From the NCBI GenBank assembly GCA_014155875.1, contig JACEFZ010027941.1, positions 62,001-126,000 of the forward strand: a stretch of DNA of 64,000 bases. Direction: 5' to 3'. Every line of letters begins with the position of its first letter. Within the stretch, counting starts at the first letter, position 1. Position numbers and translations under genes: made by a program. Positions 39,451 through 51,520 of this stretch are shown here, in pieces. A model generated the notes under the pieces. It was given only the letters and a program-made list of their open reading frames with translations, made no database searches and was not told the DNA's origin. Source of the stretch: Cepaea nemoralis. Its lineage: Eukaryota; Mollusca; Gastropoda; Stylommatophora; Helicidae.

Positions 39451-39699
39451 TTACAGGACATCGCAGTCAACACCAGCAATTCTACCACTGTGATCTCTTA
39501 GCAAGTTTATGTTAAATAGTTTGCCGTTGCTTTCTAAACGACCGGCACCGATACCAACGCAAACCAACGCAACGCGGTCTGCTGCCAAATCGCGCACATG
39601 TGTGTTTCGAACTAGTGTATACGGAATTACGAACCGCGTCCACGAGCCCTTCACCACGGAGTCCAGCCAGCAGGATTTAACCAAGGGATGTTGAAACAC
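39451..39699 (-). CDS. Small hypothetical frame, unrecognised
   Basis: An 82-codon minus-strand frame (containing RNTHVRDLAADRVALVCVG, then GAGRLESNGKLF) has higher GC and more ordinary amino-acid composition than its surroundings. It is followed on that strand by an A/T-rich stretch with aaaaataaaaat, resembling a polyadenylation region. No family is recognised. It could be a terminal exon, a retroposed fragment or chance. No splice acceptor was assigned. Confidence 0.25.
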   Translation of the reverse strand: MFQHPLVKSCWLDSVVKGSWTRFVIPYTLVRNTHVRDLAADRVALVCVGIGAGRLESNGKLFNINLLRDHSGRIAGVDCDVL

Positions 39700-40073
39700 T
39701 TAGGTGTGTGTAACTCGTGCGAACAAGTGAGATATACTAAACACAGACATCGCGAAGTGTGCATGTTTAGTTTATCTCACTTTTTCGCAGATATTACAAA
39801 TACCTAACTTTGTATTTCCTGTTACCATTGGTGACATCTCACCCCCGAATGAAAAGGTGTACTTCTAGGCGCGACCAAATACCACCCTAAAAAGATTATC
39901 TCATTAACTAGGACTATAATCCTAATGAAACCACAACTAAGGGGGACAAGATGTGTAACCAGCCATTTAAGAAAATATAGGTGTCAGCAATTCTATAAAA
40001 TATGGATAGATCAACTGATGATATAAAATCAAACGATGTAAAGCTAGACTAGTCAGCCATGCAGGAAGCCACA

Positions 40074-40570
40074 GAACAGTCAACCCACACAGAACTGATG
40101 TCTTCAGTCACTACAAGCTGTCAACCCACACAGAACCGGTGTCTTCTGTCACTACCAGCTGTCAACCCACACAGAACTGGTGTCTTCAGTCACTACAAGC
40201 TGTCAACCCACACAGAACTGGTGTCATCAGTCACTACAAGCTGTCAACCCACACAGAACTGGTGTCTTCAGTCACTACAAGCTGTCAACCCACACAGAAA
40301 TGGTGTCTTCAGTCACTACAAGCTGTCAACCCACACAGAAATGGTGTCTTCAGTCACTACAAGCTGTCAACCCACACAGAACTGGTGTCTTCAGTCACTA
40401 CAAGCTGTCAACCCACACAGAAATGGTGTCTTCAGTCACTACAAGTTGTCAAACCACACAGAACTGGTGTCTTCATTCACTACACACAGTCAACCCACAC
40501 AGAACTGGTGTCTTCATTCACTACACACAGTCAACCCACACAGAACTGGTGTCATCATTCACTACACACT
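40074..40570. repeat. 41-bp minisatellite, about 12 units
   Basis: The unit is agctgtcaacccacacagaa plus ctggtgtcttcagtcactaca, with few substitutions. The last three units carry acacagt and ttcattc variants. The unit has no stop in any plus frame, so three long overlapping frames arise although 41 is not a multiple of three. Confidence 0.95.
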
Positions 40571-40610
40571 GAAGGAGATATTGAGGATGGGATCTGAGTA
40601 GGTATGAATT

Positions 40611-40930
40611 AATGGCGGCAGGTCAGCATGGTTGAATTGGTAAGAACGCGTCCGTTAAGAAAACATTCGTTGTGCTGATGCCGAGTTAAGCGGTTCAACC
40701 CCTACACCGGACAATTGGACTAAAATTTTGACCTGCCGTCCTTGGCATTGCGACGTTAATTACAAGTACCTCTGAAGTCGGAGTGAGTTCGCCTGATGTC
40801 GAAGGAAACTGTTAATTGGAAAAGCTAATCCACACGCAAAATCCTGTCCATCACTACTATAAATAGTGTGTATTGACTACGCTTGAGTTCAAAGCGAGCG
40901 AGCGCAAATAAACAAACAATTAATAGCGCG
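40611..40930 (+). mobile_element. tRNA-derived SINE, copy A
   Basis: The head reads ggtcagcatggttgaattgg (A-box-like tggttgaattgg) and, 60 bases on, ggttcaacccc (B box). The body shares ccctacaccgg, taattacaagtacctctgaa, ttaattggaaaagctaatcc and cttgagttcaaagc with the reverse complement of 54950-55218. It is immediately followed by about 44 bases resembling the 3' end of LINE family A. Confidence 0.8.
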
Positions 40931-40972
40931 ATGTGCAGTGATGATGATCTGTTGACTATCTAACTAACTAGG
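40929..40972 (+). mobile_element. LINE family A 3'-end segment joined to SINE copy A
   Basis: cgatgtgcagtgatgatgat followed by ctgttgactatctaactaac matches, with a few changes, the last 45 bases of family A (cgatgtgcaacgagg, atgatctgtcgactaactaa). It is either the LINE-derived tail of the SINE or an extremely truncated LINE insertion. Confidence 0.7.
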
Positions 40973-41289
40973 TCAACTGATATTTCTAGGAAGCATAAAT
41001 GGTGGTTTTTGAGAAGTGGTTTCGGCAGTCCTATTCTGCCAACAGTTTTCTTCTGTTGTCTATTGTGTTATCAAACAGGCACTACATTAGTGCTTGTTTT
41101 ATTATCTGTTCATGGTTCTTCTAATCAGTCATTTGTCTACTGCCTCGAACTTCTTCTCCTCCTCTCCCTCCTCCTTCTCCTCACACCTTCATGTCCATAA
41201 TTTGTCCTCAGATGAAGTAAGTGTGGACACGAATATAAGATAATCTTCCCTGTTCTGCAGCTTTTTCTTCTTCTTCTTTCGCTCGCTTG

Positions 41290-41470
41290 AAATGCGACTA
41301 TATCTGCAATGTTGTCTCTTGTATGAAATTTGTCTACAACTGTAATGTTGTCTTTTGTATGAAATTTATCTATATCTACAAAGTTGTCTCTTGTATGAAA
41401 TGTGTCTATGTCTGCAATGTTGTCTCTTGTATGAAATGTGTCTATGTCTGCAATGTTGTCTCTTGTATGA
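41290..41470. repeat. 36-bp minisatellite, five units
   Basis: The unit is aaatgtgtctatgtctgcaa plus tgttgtctcttgtatg. It is unrelated in sequence to the 36-bp unit at 44.3-50.6 kb. Confidence 0.9.
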
Positions 41471-42156
41471 ATTTAAACCTGTTCTGCATCAACAGTTTAG
41501 CTGTTAATTGTACCAATTCCACAGTTACATTCATCGGTGCCAATAAACATGTTTTAGAGATTCTCGTTATATTTCTGTTATTTTCCTTCAGTCATCTTGT
41601 CCGGAACGGTGTAAAACCACTTTCAGACCACCATTACAACTATATAAATTATCAGGCTGACAAAGAGACTACTGTTTTACTCATATCTGTTCCGCAATGT
41701 TTGATGTCGGCTGGTTGTGGTATTGTGACTTCAATCTTTCTCAAATAGCGAAATAAAGACCTGGACTGCTTCATATTACGACAGTATAAAATGACACACA
41801 CAGCTGTTAATATCATGCCGGGAAACAACACACCGTTTGCTCACGCAAGCACGCACACGAACAAACACATGTTGCAAGGTCGAGTAACACGTTTCGCATA
41901 TTTCCCGAGAAATCTTCTGTAGCAATTTTCAAGTAAACAAATTTTCGCTGAAGAAAATGTGAAATATAAACGTACATACACGTACACAAGGAGACGACTG
42001 TTTGTTTACACGCCTCAAGCTGTATTGGACATATGGTGCTAGACCCTCATCTGTATAGACCAGTCAAGACTGGGTGGGTTATGGGGTCAGGGTCACGTCT
42101 GCCGCCTTGACTTTCCCAGACCTGTCCAGGCACTCGAGTTTATCTGTTCCATGTCT
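41471..42156. other. Spacer, no gene seen
   Basis: The frame from 41287 continues to 41748 without recognisable domains. Positions 41750-42150 show nothing coding. Confidence 0.4.
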
Positions 42157-43835
42157 GCACTCTCCATTGACCACATGAGGCAGAGATTGATAACCTAGTC
42201 CCCCGGGCACTCAGACCTACCACAGCCTGCACTCTCCATTGACCACATGAGGCAGAGATTGATAACCTAGTCCCCCGGGCACTCAGACCTACCACAGCCT
42301 GCACTCTCCATTGACCACATGAGGCAGAGATTGATAACCTAGTCCCCCGGGCACTCAGACCTACCACAGCCTGCACTCTCCATTGACCACATGAGGCAGA
42401 GATTGATAACCTAGTCCCCCGGGCACTCAGACCTACCACAGCCTGCACTCTCCATTGACTACATGAGGGAAAGACTGATAAACTAGTTCTCCATGCACTC
42501 TCCATTGACTACATGAGGGAAGACTGATAACCTAGTCCCCCGGGCACTCAGACCTACCACAGCCTGCACTCTCCATTGACTACATGAGGGAAAGACTGAT
42601 AAACTAGTTCTCCATGCACTCTCCATTGACTACATGAGGAAAAGACTGATAACCTAGTCCTCCGGGCACTCAGACCTACCACAGCCTGCACTCTCCATTG
42701 ACTACATGAGGGAAAGACTGATAACCTAGTCCTCCGGGCACTCAGACCTACCACAGCCTGCACTCTCCATTGACCACATGAGGCAGAGATTGATAACCTA
42801 GTCCCCCGGGCACTCAGACCTACCACAGCCTGCACTCTCCATTGACCACATGAGGCAGAGATTGATAACCTAGTCCCCCGGGCACTCAGACCTACCACAG
42901 CCTGCACTCTCCATTGACCACATGAGGCAGAGATTGATAACCTAGTCCCCCGGGCACTCAGACCTACCACAGCCTGCACTCTCCATTGACCACATGAGGC
43001 AGAGATTGATAACCTAGTCCCCCGGGCACTCAGACCTACCACAGCCTGCACTCTCCATTGACTACATGAGGGAAAGACTGATAAACTAGTTCTCCATGCA
43101 CTCTCCATTGACTACATGAGGGAAGACTGATAACCTAGTCCCCCGGGCACTCAGACCTACCACAGCCTGCACTCTCCATTGACTACATGAGGGAAAGACT
43201 GATAACCTAGTCCTCCGGGCACTCAGACCTACCACAGCCTGCACTCTCCATTGACTACATGAGGGAAAGACTGATAACCTAGTCCTCCGGGCACTCAGAC
43301 CTACCACAGCCTGCACTCTCCATTGACTACATGAGGGAAAGACTGATAAACTAGTTCTCCATGCACTCTCCATTGACTACATGAGGGAAGATCGATAACC
43401 TAGTCCGCCGTGCACTCAGGCCTACCATAGCCTGCACTCTCCATTGACTACATGAGGGAAAGACTGATAACCTAGTCCTCCGGGCACTCAGACCTACCAC
43501 AGCCTGCACTCTCCATTGACTACATGAGGGAAAGACTGATAACCTAGTTCTCCATGCACTCTCCATTGACTACATGAGGGAAAGACTGATAACCTAGTCC
43601 TCCGGGCACTCAGACCTACCATAGCCTGCACTCTCCATTGACTACATGAGGGAAAGACTGATAACCTAGTCCTCCGGGCACTCAGACCTACCACAGCCTG
43701 CACTCTCCATTGACTACATGAGGGAAAGACTGATAACCTAGTCCTCCGTGCACTCAGACCTACCACAGCCTGCACTCTCCATTGACTACATGAGGGAAAG
43801 ACTGATAACCTAGTCCTCCGGGCACTCAGACCTAC
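42157..43835. repeat. 72-bp minisatellite with 49-50-bp shortened units, higher-order pattern
   Basis: The full unit is 72 bp (gcactctccattgaccacat...cctaccacagcct). Some units are cut to 50 or 49 bp, joining agttctccat directly to the next gcactctcc. Two sub-types exist, gaccacatgaggcagagatt and gactacatgagggaaagact, arranged in blocks. Because 72 is 24 codons, minus-strand frames give 24-residue repeats (SQWRVQAVVGLSARRTRLSV type), judged spurious. Confidence 0.95.
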
Positions 43836-44254
43836 AAGATATGATTATCCTTCTACTAGATATGTTCTTTGACTGGTTGCTTGTAAAAGAATATGAGATA
43901 TCAATCATTTAAATCTGTTGCTTTTATTCCCAGGGCATCTGAGTCTAGACCAAGCCTTTTACCTGTCAGAATGAGGTTCATGTGGAGACTGTCCCCCTAA
44001 CCCACTACTGAAGTCCCATCTTTGTGGAACATTAGCTGCAGATCCCACCTTTCCCTCTCTGAGCTCTGTAACCTGCAGAAATTTCGAGACCCATATTGGA
44101 CCTTCACGTCTGTGGGGAGACAACGCTATCTTTGAAACGTTAACTAAAATGGGGAACTGAGATGTGGATAGTTCACACCACAAAGAGATGTCCTAGGATC
44201 TTGGATGTTTGAGACTGCATCTTGCAACTGCATCGTTATTCGTCCTTAATTTAC
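43836..44254. other. Spacer between two satellite arrays
   Basis: No gene or repeat is recognised. Confidence 0.4.
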
Positions 44255-47200
44255 AGTGCCATATCTCACCATCCCTCATCTTTGCCTTACAGTGACACAT
44301 CTTCATCATCCCACATCCTTGCTTTACAGTGAGACATCTCATTATACCACATGCTTGCTTTACAGTGAGACGTCTCATTATCCCACATCCTTGCTTTACA
44401 GTTGCACATCTGATCATCACACATCATTGCTTTACAGTGATACATCTCATTATCCCATATCCTTGCTTTACAGTCATATATCTCATAATCCCACATCCTT
44501 GCTTTACAGTGATACATCTCATTATCCCATATCCTTGCTTTACAGTGATACATCTCATAATCCCACATCCTTGCTTTATAGTGATACATCTCATTATCCC
44601 ATATCCTTGCTTTATAGTGACATCTCATTATCCCACATACTTGCTTTACAGTGATACATCTCATTATCCCATATCCTTGCTTTACAGTGACATTTCTTAT
44701 CATCCCACATCTTTGCTTTACATAGATATATCTCATTACACCACATAATTCCTTTAAAGTTACTTATCTCATCATCCCACATCTTTCCTTTACAGTTACT
44801 TATCTCATCATCCCACATCTTTACTTTATAGAGATATATCTCATCATCCCAATCATTCCTTTACAGTTACTTATCTCATCATCCCACATCTTTACTGTAT
44901 AGAGATATATCTCATCATCCCAATCCTTCCTTTACAGTGACATATCCCATCATCCAACATCCTAGCTTTACAGTGATATATCTCATCATCCCACATCTTT
45001 GCTTTACAGAGATATATCTCATTACACCACATCATTCCTTTACAGTTATTTATCTCATCATCCCACATCTTTCCTTTACAGTTACTTATCTCATCATCCC
45101 ACATCTTTACTTTATAGAGATATATCTCACCATCCCAATCCTTCCTTTACAGTGACATATCTCATCATACCACATCTTTACTTTATAGAGATATATCTCA
45201 GCATCCCACATCCTTCCTTTACAGTGACATATCTCATCATCCCACATCCTTCCTTTATAGTGACATATCTCATCCTCCCACATCCTTCCTTTAGAGTGAC
45301 ATATCTCATCATCCCACATCTTTACTTTACAGTGACATATCTCATCATCCCACATTCTTGCTTTATAGAGATATATCTCATCATCCCACATCTTTACTTT
45401 ATAGAGATATATCTCATCATCCCACATCCTTCCTTTACAGTGACATATCTCATCATCCCACATCCTTCCTTTACAGTGACATATCTCATCATCCCACATC
45501 CTTCCTTTACAGTGACATATCTCATCATCCCATATCCTTCCTTTACAGTGACATATCTCATCATCCCACATCTTTACATCACAGTGACATACCTCATCAT
45601 CCCACATCCTTCCTTTACAGTGACATATCTCATCATCCCCCAACTTTACTTTACAGTGACATATCTCATCATCCCACATTCTTGCTTTATAGAGATATAT
45701 CTCATCATCCAACATCTTTACTTTACAGTGACATATCTCATCATCCCACATCTTTACTTTATAGAGATATATCTCATCATCCAACATCTTTACCTTTACA
45801 GTGACATATCTCATCATCCCACATCTTTACTTCACAGTGACATATCTCAACATCCCACATTCTTGCTTTATAGAGATATATCTCATCATCCCACATCTTT
45901 ACTTTACAGTGACATATCTCATAATCCCACATCTTTACTTTATAGAGATATATCTCATCATCCCACATCTTTACTTTACAGTGACATATCTCATCATCCC
46001 ACATCTTTACTTTACAGTGACATATCTCATCATCCCACATTTTTGCTTTATAGAGATATATCTCATCATCCCTCATCTTTACTTTACAGTGACATATCTC
46101 ATCATCCCCATCTTTACTTTATAGAGATATATCTCATCATCCCACATCTTTACTTTATAGAGATATATCTCATCATCCCATTCCTTCCTTTACATTGACA
46201 TATCTCATCATCCCACATTCTTGCTTTATAGTGACATATCTCATCATCCCACATCTTTACTTTACAGTGACATATCTCATCATCCCACATCTTTACTTTA
46301 TAGAGATATATCTCATCATCCCACATCTTTACTTTATAGAGATATATCTCATCATCCCAATCCTTCCTTTACAGAGACATATCTCACCATCCCACATCTT
46401 TACTTTACAGTGACATATCTCATCATCCCACATCTTTATTTTACAGTGACATATCTCATCATCCCACATCTTTACTTTATAGAGATATATCTCATCATCC
46501 CACATCTTTAATTTATAGAGATATATCTCATCATCCCAATCCTTCCTTTACAGTGACATATCTCGTCATCCCACATCTTTACTTTACAGTGACATATCTC
46601 ATCATCCCACATCTTTACTTTATAGAGATATATCTCATCATCCCACATCTTTACTTTATAGAGATATATCTCATCATCCCAATCCTTCCTTTACAGTGAC
46701 ATATCTCATCATCGCCCATCCTTGCCTTACAGTAACATATCTCATCATCCCACATCCTTGCCTTACAGTGACATATCTCATCATCCCACATCCTTGTCTT
46801 ACAGTGATATATCTCATCATCTCTCATCATTGCTTTACAGTGACATATCTCATCATCCCACATCCTTGTCTTACAGGACATATCTCATCATCTCTCATCA
46901 TTGCTTTACAGTGACATATCTCATCATCCCACATCCTTCCTTTACAGTCACATATCTCATCATCTCTCATCATTGCTTTACAGTGACATATCTCATCATC
47001 CCACATCCTTGTCTTACAGTGACATATCTCATCATCTCTCATCATTGCTTTACAGTGACATATCTCATCATCCCTCATCCTTGCTTTACAGTGACATATC
47101 TCATCATCTCTCATCCTTGCTTTACAGTGACATATCTCATCATCCCACATCCTTGCTTTACAGTGACATATCTCATCATCACACATCCTTATCTTACAGT

Positions 47201-50200
47201 GACATATCTCATCATCCCACATCCTTGTCTTACAGTGACATATCTCATCATCCCTCATCCTTACTTTACAGTGACATATCTCATCATCCCACATCCTTGC
47301 CTTACAGTGACATATCTCATCATCCCACATCCTTGCTTTACAGTGACATATCTCATCATCCCTCATCCTTGCTTTACAGTGACATATCTCATCATCCCAC
47401 ATCCTTGCATTACAGTGACATATCTCATCATCCCTCATCCTTGCTTTACAGTGACATATCTCATCATCCCACATCCTTGCTTTACAGTGACATATCTCAT
47501 CATCCCACATCTTGCTTTATAGATGACTATATCTCATCATCCCTACATCTTTACTTACAGTGACATATCTCATCATCCCCATCTTACTTTACTAGATGAT
47601 ATATCTCATCATCCCACATCTTTACTTTATAGAGATATATCTCATCATCCCACATTCCTTCCTTTACAGTGACATATCTCATCATCCCACATTCCTTGCT
47701 TTATAGTGACATATCTCATCATCCCACATCTTTACTTTACAGTGACATATTCATCATCCCACATCCTTTACTTTATAGAGATATATCTCATCATCCCACA
47801 TCTTTACTTTATAGAGATATATCTCATCATCCACATCCTTACTTTACAGATGACATATCTCATCATCCCACATCTTTACTTTACAGTGACATATCTCATC
47901 ATCCCACATCTTACTTTACAGTGACATATCTCATCATCCCACATCTTTACTTTATAGAGATATATCTCATCATCCCACATCTTTACTTTACAGTGACATA
48001 TCTCATCATCCCACATCCTTGCTTTACAGTGACATATCTCATCATCCCACATCTTTACTTTATAGAGATATATCTCATCATCCCACATCTTTACTTTACA
48101 GTGACATATCTCATCATCCCACATCTTTACTTTATAGAGATATATCTCATCGTCCCACATCCTTGTCTTACAGTGACATATCTCATCATCCCACATCCTT
48201 CCTTTACAGTGACATATCTCATCATCCCACATCCTTCCTTTACAGTGACATATCTCATCATCCCATATCCTTCCTTTACAGTGACATATCTCATCATCCC
48301 ACATCTTTACATCACAGTGACATACCTCATCATCCCACATCTTTTCTTTACAGTGACATATCTCATCATCCCACATCTTTACTTTATAGAGATATATCTC
48401 ATCATCCCACATCTTTTCTTTACAGTGACATATCTCATCATCCCACATCTTTACATTATAGAGATATATCTCATCATCCCACATCTTTATTTATAGAGAC
48501 ATATCTCATCATCCCACATCCTTACCTTTACAGTGACATATCTCATCATCCACATCCTTCCTTACAGTGACATATCTCATCATCCCACATCTTACTTACA
48601 GTGACATATCTCATCATCCCACATCTTCCTTTACAGTGACATATCTCATCATCCCACAATCTTTACTTTACAGTGACATATCTCATCATCCCACATCTTT
48701 ACTTTATAGAGATATATCTCATCATCCCACATCTTTACTTACAGTGAAATATCTCATCATCCCACATCTTTACTTTACATAGAGATATATCTCATCATCC
48801 CACATCTTTAGCTTATACGAGTGATATATCTCATCATCCCACATCTTTACTTTACAGTGACTATCTCATCATCCCACATCTTTAGCTTTATAGAGATATA
48901 TCTCATCATCCCACATCTTTACTTTACTAGGGACATATCTCATCATCCCACATCTTTACTTTACAGTGACATATCTCATCATCCCACATCTTTAGCTTTA
49001 TAGTGACATATCTCATCATCCCACATCTTTACTTTACAGTGACATATCTCATCATCCCACATCTTTACTTTATAGAGATATATCTCATCATCCCACATCT
49101 TTACTTTATAGAGATATATCTCATCATCCCAATCCTTCCTTTACAGAGACATATCTCATCATCCCACATCTTTACTTTACAGTGACATATCTCATCATCC
49201 CACATCTTTATTTTACAGTGACATATCTCATCATCCCACATCTTTACTTTATAGAGATATATCTCATCATCCCACATCTTTAATTTATAGAGATATATCT
49301 CATCATCCCAATCCTTCCTTTACAGTGACATATCTCGTCATCCCACATCTTTACTTTACAGTGACATATCTCATCATCCCACATCTTTACTTTATAGAGA
49401 TATATCTCATCATCCCACATCTTTACTTTATAGAGATATATCTCATCATCCCAATCCTTCCTTTACAGTGACATATCTCATCATCGCCCATCCTTGCCTT
49501 ACAGTAACATATCTCATCATCCCACATCCTTGCCTTACAGTGACATATCTCATCATCCCACATCCTTGTCTTACAGTGATATATCTCATCATCTCTCATC
49601 ATTGCTTTACAGTGACATATCTCATCATCCCACATCCTTGTCTTACAGGACATATCTCATCATCTCTCATCATTGCTTTACAGTGACATATCTCATCATC
49701 CCACATCCTTCCTTTACAGTCACATATCTCATCATCTCTCATCATTGCTTTACAGTGACATATCTCATCATCCCACATCCTTGCTTTACAGTGACATATC
49801 TCATCATCTCTCATCCTTGCTTTACAGTGACATATCTCATCATCCCACATCCTTGCTTTACAGTGACATATCTCATCATCTCTCATCCTTGCTTTACAGT
49901 GACATATCTCATCATCCCACATCCTTGTCTTACAGTGACATATCTCATCATCACACATCCTTATCTTACAGTGACATATCTCATCATCCCACATCCTTGT
50001 CTTACAGTGACATATCTCATCATCCCACATCCTTCCTTTACAGTGACATATCTAATCATCCCACATCCTTGTCTTACAGTGACATATCTCATCATCCCAC
50101 ATCCTTGCTTTACAGTGACATATCTCATCATCCCACATCCTTCCTTTACAGTGACATATCTCATCATCCCACATCCTTGTCTTACAGTGACATATCTCAT

Positions 50201-50575
50201 CATCCCACATCCTTCCTTTACAGTGACATATCTCATCATCCCACATCCTTGTCTTACAGTGACATATCTCATCATCCCACATCCTTGTCTTACAGTGACA
50301 TATCTCATCATCCCACATCCTTCCTTTACAATGACATATCTCATCATCCCACATTCTTGCTTTACATTGAGACATCTTATCATCCCACATCCTTGCTTTA
50401 CAGTGGCATATCTCATCGTCCCACATCCTTCCTTTACATTGACATCGCATCATCCCACATCCTTGCTTTACAGTGAGAGATCTCATGATCCCACATCTTC
50501 GCTTTACAGTGACATATCTCTTCACCCCACATCTTTGCTTTACAGTGACATATCTCATCGACTCTCATCCTTACT
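44255..50575. repeat. Large 36-bp minisatellite array, about 6.3 kb
   Basis: The unit is tttacagtgacatatctcat plus catcccacatccttgc (36 bp), with roughly 170-175 copies. Main variants are tttatagagatatatctcat (which contains the 12-bp palindrome gagatatatctc) and ccttgtcttacag, tctctcatcattgc or tctttac fillers. Because 36 is 12 codons, long frames open on both strands (LIIPHPCFTVTY and MWDDEICHCKAR repeats). They differ freely by indels and I treat them as non-coding. Each unit contains a pyrimidine tract followed by TTTACAG, resembling a splice acceptor. A 2,772-bp segment is duplicated within the array, and 47510-48950 is unusually rich in single-base indels. Confidence 0.95.
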
Positions 50576-50579
50576 TTCC

Positions 50580-51075
50580 AATAACATACGTGCAACAGTA
50601 ATACAAAACATATACTCATCATTTACTTATTCCAACAATGACATGCATGCAACAGTTCTAGAAGAAAGTGTGCACTCATCATTCATTTATTGAAAACAAT
50701 AAAATGGTTACAACAGTTCTGCAACTAGACGTTATGTACTAATTACTTAATTTATTAAAAACAATAACTATGTGCAACATTTTTACAACTAGACATTATT
50801 TACTAATTAATTAATTTATTGAAATCAATAACACTGGTACAACAGCTCTACAACTAGACAGTATATACTAATTAATTAATTAATTTATATACAACAATAA
50901 CATAGGTACAACAATTATACAACTAGACATTATGTAGTCATCATTAATTCATTTAAAACAATTACATGTGTTCAACAGTTTTACAACAAGACACTATGTA
51001 AACATCATTCATTTATTGAAAACAATAACACAGGTACAACAGTTCTACAACAAGACATTAATATAGCCATCATTC
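50580..51075. repeat. ~63-bp degenerate tandem repeat, about eight units
   Basis: Each unit contains acaacagttctacaactaga and a catcattcatttattgaaaa or aattaattaatttat stretch with aacaataaca. It directly follows the 36-bp array and precedes the ETFRF1-like exon. Confidence 0.8.
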
Positions 51076-51114
51076 ATGTATACATCATTAATCTCTAGTT
51101 GTTCCCAATTTCAG

Positions 51115-51475
51115 CTTCTACACCTGGGACGAGATTACCCGAAAGGTGCAGACTACTATCGATCTCGTCTCCATCAAGCTTTCATAAGAAACAAACATGT
51201 GACCGGCGAGCAGGAAATTGAGATCAGCATGCTCAAGAAGTACAGAACTCTCAAGATTGCTAAAGGCAGTACATAGTCAAGGAACTGGAGGCACTCTACA
51301 TGCTCAAGAAGTACAGAACTCTCAAGATTGCTAAAGGCAGTACATAGTCAAGGAACTGGAGGCGCTCTACATGCTCAAGAAGTACAGAACTCTCAAGAAC
51401 AGATACTACGATGTCAACAACCAGTTTGTTGTTCTCATGTCATCTGCAGGAGTCTGTGGTAGAACGTGTGTTTGA
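51115..51475 (+). pseudogene. ETFRF1: Broken ETFRF1 (LYRM5)-like exon with internal 71-bp triplication
   Basis: An intron-like end (gttcccaatttcag, AG at 51113-51114) precedes [20 protein letters not shown] and QAFIRNKH, which matches the conserved LYR-family protein ETFRF1/LYRM5 ([14 protein letters not shown] in vertebrates), a mitochondrial regulator of electron-transfer flavoprotein. The family is about 90 residues and this exon would encode all but the N-terminal helix. After residue E of EQEIE the sequence jumps to the late segment [10 protein letters not shown] 71-bp block (atgctcaag...gcactctac, starts at 51229, 51300, 51371) is then repeated, each full copy carrying aaaggcagtac where an extra base is needed for [13 protein letters not shown]. 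The true ending NRYYDVNNQF appears after the third copy. The frame is therefore lost. The retained acceptor means a genomic exon copy, not a processed one. Confidence 0.8.
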
Positions 51476-51520
51476 GCTAAAGTAAAACAGGATGTTATTT
51501 TCTCAACTATTAGTGCTACA

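Noticed and set aside
42140..43775. Repetitive minus-strand frames (SQWRVQAVVGLSAR type)
   Set aside because: Translation of the 72-bp minisatellite. Short units shift the frame and stops follow.
44255..50575. CRISPR array
   Set aside because: A 36-bp period is suggestive, but there are no unique spacers between repeats, the context is eukaryotic and no cas genes are present.
44255..50693. Several 200-400-residue frames with LIIPHPCFTVTY or MWDDEICHCKAR repeats
   Set aside because: They exist on both strands only because the 36-bp unit is a multiple of three, and they break freely at indels. There is no start context, domain or non-repeat sequence.
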